From Rhizobium sp. BK196 (GTDB taxonomy: Bacteria > Pseudomonadota > Alphaproteobacteria > Rhizobiales > Rhizobiaceae), in contig NZ_JACHZB010000008.1 in the NCBI RefSeq assembly GCF_014193255.1, positions 244,506 through 308,505 on the forward strand: a stretch of 64,000 nucleotides of DNA, written 5' to 3'. Below the pieces are notes generated by a model. The model was not told the DNA's origin. It saw only the letters and a list, made by a program, of their open reading frames with translations, and did not search any database. The translations under genes and the position numbers were made by a program. Of this stretch, positions 58,757 to 64,000 are shown piece by piece. Positions within the stretch are counted from its first letter, which is position 1; the number at the start of each line of letters is the position of its first letter.

Positions 58757-60694
58757 ATGATCCGGCGGTTTTTCGGCATTTGTTTCGCATTGCTGCTGGT
58801 GCTGTCTGCGCAAGCAGCAACGGCTGAGGAGTTCATCGCCTCCTTCGATTCCGCCATCCAGCTGGAAAAGGGCGGGGCGATGACGGTGGCGGAAACGATC
58901 ATCGTCAATGCCGAAGGCGACCGCATCCGGCGGGGCATCTTCCGCGATTTTCCACTGACCTTCAGGGATGCGAGCGGCCGACGCCGCAGCGTCGATTTCA
59001 GCGTCGCCTCGGTCAAGCGCGACGGCAGGGACGAACCTTGGCATACGGAAGCCATCACTGGTGGCATCCGCATCTATGCAGGCTCCGAAGACGTGACGAT
59101 CTCTCCCGGCCGCCATCAATATGTCTTCACCTACAAAACGAACCGTCAGATCCGTTACTTCGACGATCATGACGAGCTCTATTGGAACGTCACCGGCAAC
59201 GGCTGGATTTTTCCCATCCGTTCAGCGGTAGCGACGGTCACCTTTCCTCAAGGCGTCGTGCCCGAAGATGTCACCTTCTTCACTGGTCCCGTCGGTGCCA
59301 CTGGCAAGAATGCTCGAGCGAGCGTCGACGACGGCAGACTGGTCGTCGCGACCACCGCGCCCCTCGGCGCGCAGGAGGGGCTGACCTTTGCCGCGAAACT
59401 GCCGAAGGGTGCGATCGATCCGCCGAGTGCCGATCAGGAAAGCAGTTGGTGGTTCAGCGATAACCGCGACTATTTCATCGGTTTCGGCGGCCTCATCCTC
59501 GTCTTCCTCTATTACACGCGCTCCTGGCTGAAGGTTGGCCGTGATCCAGCGCGCGAGATTGTCGTACCGCGCTGGGACCCGCCTTCTGGTATCTCGCCCG
59601 CGCTTGTCAATTACGTCGACAACAGAGGCTTTTCCGGCCAGGGCTGGACCGCACTTTCGGCAACCGCGCTCGATCTTGCCGTGCGCGGCTACGTCACGCT
59701 GGGAGATCTCAAGGACTCGATCGTCATCCGCCGTACCAACAAGCCGCTCGGCAAGGAGAAGCTCCAGGCCGGCGAGTCCGAGCTCCTGAAGGCGGTCAGG
59801 GGAAGCGGCGATACGCTCACCATCGACAAGGCCAACGGCGAAAAGGTTAAATCGGTCGGCCAGAACTTCCGCTCGTCGATCGAACGGGAACACCGCGGCA
59901 AATATTACAATTCCAATGCGGGTTATATCACCGGCGGCGTGATTTTAAGCGCCGCCGCCCTAGTGGCGCTCTTCGTCTTCGGCTCGCTGGAGCCGGATAC
60001 GATTGCGCTGATGATCATCCCCATCGGTATTTCCGTCTTCCTGTCTGTCTTCGTGGCAGGCTTTGCAAAGGCGCTGCATCGCGGCCGTTCGCTCGTCGGC
60101 AAGATTTTCGCGGTCATCGCCATCGCTATCGCCGTTTTTGTGGGCTTGAGCATTCTCTCGGCCGTGGTGCTGGCGCTCGGCTCTTCGCTGATGGAATTCC
60201 ACGAAACGCCCATGCTTTTTGCGGTGGGCGGCATCGTGCTCCTCAACATCCTCTATTTCTTCATTATGGGCGCTCCGACACCGCTCGGTGCCAAGATGAC
60301 AGCTGGCGTCGATGGTCTGCGGCAATATCTGACGCTCGCCGAAAAGGACCGGATGAACATGGCCGGCGCGCCGCAAATGTCGCCGCAACATTTCGAGACC
60401 TTGCTGCCCTATGCCGTGGCGCTTGGTGTCGAAAAGCCATGGTCGCGCACGTTCGAGACCTGGCTGGCGGCTGCTGCAGCCGGAACGGCTGCGGCTGCCT
60501 ATAGCCCCGCTTGGTATTCCGGCGATTTCAACAGCGGCAGCTTTTCCGATCGTATCGGCGGCTTCTCGTCGTCGATGGCTTCGACGATCGCATCCACTAT
60601 TCCTTCACCGCCGCCCTCCAGTTCGTCCTCGGGTTTTTCCGGCGGCGGCTCGTCCGGCGGAGGTGGCGGGGGCGGCGGCGGCGGGGGCTGGTAA
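58757..60694 (+). CDS. DUF2207 membrane protein with Gly-rich tail
   Basis: The 645-residue protein has a signal peptide (residues 1-23), an extracytoplasmic DUF2207 domain (about 25-225, with AMTVAETIIVNAEGDRIRRGIFRDFP), a membrane helix near 238-255, a second hydrophobic part at about 390-500, and a C-terminal tail of Ser and Gly ending GGGW. The family is often linked with LemA; lemA is upstream but aroA lies between. Function unknown, probably envelope. Confidence 0.9.
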   Translation: MIRRFFGICFALLLVLSAQAATAEEFIASFDSAIQLEKGGAMTVAETIIVNAEGDRIRRGIFRDFPLTFRDASGRRRSVDFSVASVKRDGRDEPWHTEAITGGIRIYAGSEDVTISPGRHQYVFTYKTNRQIRYFDDHDELYWNVTGNGWIFPIRSAVATVTFPQGVVPEDVTFFTGPVGATGKNARASVDDGRLVVATTAPLGAQEGLTFAAKLPKGAIDPPSADQESSWWFSDNRDYFIGFGGLILVFLYYTRSWLKVGRDPAREIVVPRWDPPSGISPALVNYVDNRGFSGQGWTALSATALDLAVRGYVTLGDLKDSIVIRRTNKPLGKEKLQAGESELLKAVRGSGDTLTIDKANGEKVKSVGQNFRSSIEREHRGKYYNSNAGYITGGVILSAAALVALFVFGSLEPDTIALMIIPIGISVFLSVFVAGFAKALHRGRSLVGKIFAVIAIAIAVFVGLSILSAVVLALGSSLMEFHETPMLFAVGGIVLLNILYFFIMGAPTPLGAKMTAGVDGLRQYLTLAEKDRMNMAGAPQMSPQHFETLLPYAVALGVEKPWSRTFETWLAAAAAGTAAAAYSPAWYSGDFNSGSFSDRIGGFSSSMASTIASTIPSPPPSSSSSGFSGGGSSGGGGGGGGGGGW

Positions 60695-60785
60695 GCTTTC
60701 CCGCTTGACCTTTCGGGCCTTCCCGCTTAACCGCCAGACCAACGGGCCAGGCCCACAGGCCAGACCAGCAGGAAAGGGATCAGGC

Positions 60786-62057
60786 ATGAAGGTTCTGTTG
60801 ATCGGATCGGGCGGACGCGAGCACGCACTTGCCTGGAAACTGGCGCAATCGCCGCTGATGACGGAATTCTACGCCGCGCCTGGCAATCCCGGCATAGCGG
60901 AACATGCAACACTGGTCGCGGTCAACGTCGACGACCACGATGCAGTCGTCGCCTTTTGCCGCGAAAAGGCGATCGATTTCGTTGTCGTCGGACCGGAAGC
61001 GCCACTGGTTGTCGGCATCGCCGATAGGCTGCGCGCAGCTGGCTTTGCAGTCTTCGGCCCCTCGGCCGCCGCTGCCCAGCTCGAGGGTTCCAAGGGTTTC
61101 ACCAAGGATATCTGCGCCCGTTACAATATCCCGACCGGGGCCTATCAGCGTTTCAACAATGCGCCGAAGGCCAAGGCCTATATCCGTGAACAGGGCGTGC
61201 CGATCGTCGTCAAGGCCGATGGCTTGGCCGCCGGCAAGGGCGTGACGGTCGCTATGACGCTCGATGAGGCGCTCGCCGCTGTCGACGATTGTTTCGAAGG
61301 CGCTTTTGGAGAAGCCGGGGCTGAAGTCGTCGTCGAAGCCTATCTCGATGGCGAGGAGGCGAGCTTCTTCTGCCTTTGCGATGGCAAGAGTGCGCTGCCG
61401 CTGGCAACCGCGCAGGATCACAAGCGCGTCGGCGAGGGCGACACCGGCCCCAACACCGGCGGCATGGGCGCCTATTCGCCCGCACCCGTCATGACGGCCG
61501 AGATGATCGAGCGTACGATGAAGGAAATCATCGAGCCGACCATTCGCGGCATGGCCGAAAGCGGCCATGCCTTCAGCGGTGTCTTCTTCGCCGGCCTGAT
61601 GATCACCGCCAAGGGGCCGGAACTCATCGAATACAATGTCCGCTTCGGCGATCCGGAATGCCAGGTGCTGATGATGCGGCTGAAGAGCGATCTCCTGCCG
61701 CTGCTGCTTGCCTGCGCCCATGGCACCCTGGATCAGGTCGAGGCCGAGTGGACCAACGACCCGGCACTGACCGTCGTCATGGCCTCGAAAGGCTATCCGG
61801 GCTCCTATGAGAAGAACACCCCGATCCTAGCGCTGCCGGCAGCCGGCGAGGGCGAGAAGGTGTTTCATGCCGGCACATCGCTGAAGGACGGTGCTCTGGT
61901 GGCAACCGGCGGCCGCGTCCTGAACGTGACGGCGACTGGCCGCACGGTCGGCGAGGCCAAGGACCGCGCCTATGCCCTTATCGAGGGGGTAAAATGGGAA
62001 AACGGCTTCTGCCGCCGCGATATCGGCTGGCGTGCGGTCGAACGCGAAAAGGCATAA
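60786..62057 (+). CDS. purD: Phosphoribosylamine-glycine ligase
   Basis: PurD makes glycinamide ribonucleotide in purine synthesis. The 423-residue ATP-grasp enzyme begins MKVLLIGSGGREHALAWKL and has KADGLAAGKGVTVA near residue 143, and DTGPNTGGMGAYSPAP near 221. The ATG at 60786 is preceded by CAGGAAAGGGATCAGGC. The long frame from 60411 is not used. It is about 90 bp after the DUF2207 gene. Confidence 0.97.
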   Translation: MKVLLIGSGGREHALAWKLAQSPLMTEFYAAPGNPGIAEHATLVAVNVDDHDAVVAFCREKAIDFVVVGPEAPLVVGIADRLRAAGFAVFGPSAAAAQLEGSKGFTKDICARYNIPTGAYQRFNNAPKAKAYIREQGVPIVVKADGLAAGKGVTVAMTLDEALAAVDDCFEGAFGEAGAEVVVEAYLDGEEASFFCLCDGKSALPLATAQDHKRVGEGDTGPNTGGMGAYSPAPVMTAEMIERTMKEIIEPTIRGMAESGHAFSGVFFAGLMITAKGPELIEYNVRFGDPECQVLMMRLKSDLLPLLLACAHGTLDQVEAEWTNDPALTVVMASKGYPGSYEKNTPILALPAAGEGEKVFHAGTSLKDGALVATGGRVLNVTATGRTVGEAKDRAYALIEGVKWENGFCRRDIGWRAVEREKA

Positions 62058-62164
62058 GCGGCGGACGGACACGGCCCGTTTCGCTAAATTTTTACCCTTT
62101 CCTCTGACGGGATGGAAACAAAGCTGCGCTAATCTGGCTCCTGATATGAGGCGGAGTAGTGTTG

Positions 62165-62617
62165 ATGCGTGAGATTTTCCTCAGTGCAGTATTTCTGCTG
62201 GCGGCTGGTTCCGCCATGGCCGGTTCGATCGAAGTGGTCGGGTCGAGCAGGCCGGAGGAAGCCGGCAGCATCATTACCGAAACCTGCGACCAGTGCCCGC
62301 CGCTTCAGTTGGAAGCCTCGAAGAAGGATTATTCGGTGCCGGAATTGCGTCCCGGTGCTTTGCAGCATGCCGAGGTCCGTGATGTCGATGGAGAGAAAAA
62401 GATCTATCGCACCGAAAACTGGATGGGCGGTTCCCCTGTCCTCTTCGTGAGCAAGGCAACGCCCGAGCAGATGCTTGCGCTGGCCCCGCCGGCGCCGACA
62501 GAAGGTATCGACAATCAGGCGACAGCAGCCGTGGTCGGCGGCTATACGAAGCCGGTAGCGGCTGGCATGAGTGGAACCACGCCTCTCGACGCTTCCGCGT
62601 TTGAGCTCCGTTTCTAA
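62165..62617 (+). CDS. Small secreted protein, possibly HPE1-like
   Basis: The 150-residue product has a signal peptide (residues 1-20, REIFLSAVFLLAAGSAMA) and a mature part beginning GSIEVVGSS with TCDQCPP, two Cys that could form a disulphide. A KKDYSVPELRPG motif follows. This resembles a group annotated in rhizobia as HPE1-like effector domain proteins; I am not certain. GGAG lies 8 bases before the ATG. A terminator follows the stop. Confidence 0.75.
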   Translation: MREIFLSAVFLLAAGSAMAGSIEVVGSSRPEEAGSIITETCDQCPPLQLEASKKDYSVPELRPGALQHAEVRDVDGEKKIYRTENWMGGSPVLFVSKATPEQMLALAPPAPTEGIDNQATAAVVGGYTKPVAAGMSGTTPLDASAFELRF

Positions 62618-62660
62618 TTCGGATCCGATAACAGTCCGATCAGAGTTTCGATCGTTGCGA

Positions 62661-62700
62661 ACGCACCTCTGAAGAGAAGCAGGGTGCGTTTGTTTATTTT
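62661..62700 (+). terminator. Terminator after the secreted protein gene
   Basis: AACGCACC (62661-62668) and GGTGCGTT (62684-62691) form an 8-bp stem followed by TGTTTATTTT. It lies about 45 bp after the stop codon. Confidence 0.88.
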
Positions 62701-62872
62701 AAATAAGTATATTCTAATTTATGTGATTGTGCTCATGAAGAGGTGCAACCTATACAAGTCTGCAAGAAGATATCCATCAATTCTACTAGGGCGCCCGAGT
62801 AGAAGCCCTGCCTTTGTTAAAAGATAATTTAATCATTCACATTAATTTTACTTACTGAGGGCCGGAGGACGC

Positions 62873-62923
62873 ATGATTGCGCTAGCTGAGCGCGCGATTT
62901 TTCGCGCGCAGGTCGGGAGTTGA
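62873..62923 (+). CDS. Possible 16-codon upstream ORF before the chemoreceptor
   Basis: GGAGG (62864-62868) is followed after four bases by an ATG at 62873 and the frame MIALAERAIFRAQVGS, ending with TGA at 62921. It covers a perfect hairpin GCGCGCGA/TCGCGCGC (62890-62909). It lies 43 bp before the chemoreceptor start. It may be a leader peptide or chance. Confidence 0.3.
   Translation: MIALAERAIFRAQVGS
62890..62909. promoter_or_regulatory. 8-bp hairpin before the chemoreceptor gene
   Basis: GCGCGCGA (62890-62897) and TCGCGCGC (62902-62909) are perfectly complementary with a TTTT loop. It lies in the leader of the chemoreceptor gene, inside a possible short ORF. There is no U-run. Confidence 0.4.
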
Positions 62924-62966
62924 CCGATCCGGGATACCGCATTTCATCTTTTCCGTGAGGCCAATC

Positions 62967-64000
62967 ATGAAGAAACTCAAGATTGCTCATCAGCTTTTTG
63001 CGCTGGTCGGTGTTTTGATGGCTGCATTTGCAGTCGCAACCTATTTTGAAATCCGCACATCCGAGCAGGCGATCTATGATGAGCGTTTCGACATGCTGCG
63101 CACGCAGGTCGAATCGGGCATCTCCGTCCTCAACACCTTCTACGAACGCGAGAAGGCCGGCCAAATGACGCATGAGGCCGCCCAGGCCGAAGCCTTCGAC
63201 ATCCTGAAGCGCGTGACCTTCCAGCCATCCGGATATCTCTTCGGCATGGACTACAACGTCGTCCAGGTCTTCCATCCGAATCCGACCAATATCGGCAAGG
63301 ATATGAGCGGTCAGGTCGACAAGACGGGCACGAAATTCAGCCAGGCGCTCGTCGACCACGGCAGGGCCGGCGGCGGTCGTACCTTCTACTATTGGGGCAA
63401 GCCCGGCCAGCCGGCAGACCAGGTCTTCCTCAAGGGCGCTTATTCCAAGGCCTTCGAACCCTGGAAGATTGTCGTCGGTACCGGCGTCTATCTCGACGAT
63501 CTGCAGCAGAAGATCAATGCGACGATCTGGAAGGCTCTGACTGCCTCGCTGATCGTCTTCGTCGGCGGCATGGCCGTTGCGGCCTACTTTATCCGCGGCA
63601 TATCGAATCCTCTGAAGGACGTTCACACCGCGCTGCAGGCTGTTGCCGAGGAAGACGTCTCGATTGCCATCTCGCATACGGGGATGAACAACGAGGTCGG
63701 CATGATGGCGAAGGCGACGCAGTCGCTTCAGGAAAAGATCCGGGAGCGTCACGCGATGTCGGAGCGCGAGGCTGCCCAGCAGCTGGCGCTCGAAAGCGAG
63801 CGCGAAAGCAACCTGCGCCATCAACAGGATGAAGCCTTGCTGCAGGCCCGTGTCGTCAGCACCATCGGTCAGGCGCTGGAACAGATCGCCCGCGGCGACC
63901 TGACGGTGCGCTGCGCCGACATCGGCCAGAAGTATGCGGCATTGCGCGACAACTTCAACGATGCACTCTCGCATCTGGAAGCTGCCATGGCCCAGGTCAG
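62967..64000 (+). CDS. Methyl-accepting chemotaxis protein, cut by window edge
   Basis: The visible 344 residues have an N-terminal transmembrane helix (residues 8-27), a periplasmic single-Cache (sCache_2) domain (about 30-185, with PSGYLFGMDYNVVQVFHPNP near 88), a second helix near 190-212, and a HAMP segment from about 213. A second HAMP-like stretch, IARGDLTVRCADIGQKY, begins near 308. The methylation and signalling domain lies beyond the window. It would sense a small organic ligand, unknown. GTGAGG precedes the ATG at 62967. Confidence 0.9.
   Translation, partial: MKKLKIAHQLFALVGVLMAAFAVATYFEIRTSEQAIYDERFDMLRTQVESGISVLNTFYEREKAGQMTHEAAQAEAFDILKRVTFQPSGYLFGMDYNVVQVFHPNPTNIGKDMSGQVDKTGTKFSQALVDHGRAGGGRTFYYWGKPGQPADQVFLKGAYSKAFEPWKIVVGTGVYLDDLQQKINATIWKALTASLIVFVGGMAVAAYFIRGISNPLKDVHTALQAVAEEDVSIAISHTGMNNEVGMMAKATQSLQEKIRERHAMSEREAAQQLALESERESNLRHQQDEALLQARVVSTIGQALEQIARGDLTVRCADIGQKYAALRDNFNDALSHLEAAMAQV

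Overview
The window looks like chromosomal DNA of a fast-growing rhizobium (Rhizobium/Agrobacterium group, Rhizobiales). This is inferred from: GC-rich coding sequence; an F0 ATP-synthase operon with two b-type subunits and no F1 genes beside it; a HrcA/CIRCE-controlled groESL; DUF4170 and DUF2093 proteins around waaA and lpxK; an endonuclease-type MutL; a CtrA-type TTAA-N7-TTAA box; and short palindromic intergenic repeats. I found no rRNA, tRNA, insertion sequence, prophage or CRISPR array. Most of the window is core metabolism; accessory character is limited to a sugar-acid catabolic cluster, a LuxR solo and a truncated chemoreceptor.

Layout. 1-0.7 kb: no recognisable gene. 0.7-2.8 kb: groEL and groES on the minus strand, with a terminator, promoter and CIRCE. 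3-5 kb: HAD hydrolase and ribF. 5-6.2 kb: MFS transporter. 6.7-10.4 kb: ileS and a lipoprotein. 10.5-14.6 kb: small membrane protein, tadA, an RluB-type pseudouridine synthase with a long repetitive tail, rsmD and a patatin-like protein. 14.6-16.4 kb: KefB-type antiporter. 16.5-24.5 kb: pmbA, a CysQ-like phosphatase, DUF4170, waaA, a HAD phosphatase, lpxK, DUF2093 and mutL (lipid A/Kdo assembly plus mismatch repair). 24.6-27.9 kb: two signalling genes, a PAS-PAS-REC-REC protein without a kinase domain and a GGDEF-EAL protein, preceded by related palindromes. 28-28.6 kb: PRC-barrel protein. 28.8-33 kb: SDR, dgoK, dgoA and an SMP-30 lactonase, divergent from an IclR regulator. 33.3-34 kb: LuxR solo. 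34.5-39 kb: mrp, corA, kup. 39.2-43.4 kb: cell-wall hydrolase and the F0 operon atpI-atpB-atpE-atpB'-atpF. 43.6-46.8 kb: rnhB, a PA0069-type radical SAM protein, a glycosyltransferase-like protein and a small secreted protein behind a possible Shine-Dalgarno-sequestering hairpin. 46.8-52.5 kb: moaB, ispE, a TPR protein, ispB, DUF2007 and a TrmN6-like methyltransferase. 52.5-54 kb: mntH with a Fur/Mur-like dyad. 54-64 kb: S49 protease, a small membrane protein, glyQ, a P-loop kinase, lemA, aroA, a DUF2207 protein, purD, a small secreted protein and a chemoreceptor cut by the window edge.

How the genes work together. The galactose-type cluster encodes sugar oxidation, lactone hydrolysis, 2-keto-3-deoxy acid kinase and aldolase, but no dehydratase, so one pathway step must be supplied from elsewhere. 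The waaA-lpxK block builds the Kdo-lipid A core. corA, kup, mntH and the kef-type antiporter handle metal and potassium ions. I saw no clearly new multi-gene system. The best leads are regulatory: the hairpin covering the ribosome-binding site at 46.4 kb, the paired palindromes plus CtrA box before the two signalling genes, the operator architecture between the IclR gene and the sugar operon, and a short upstream ORF overlapping a hairpin before the chemoreceptor. There are also catalytic or binding-motif losses in Mrp, IleRS, the class IIA HAD protein and the LuxR solo.
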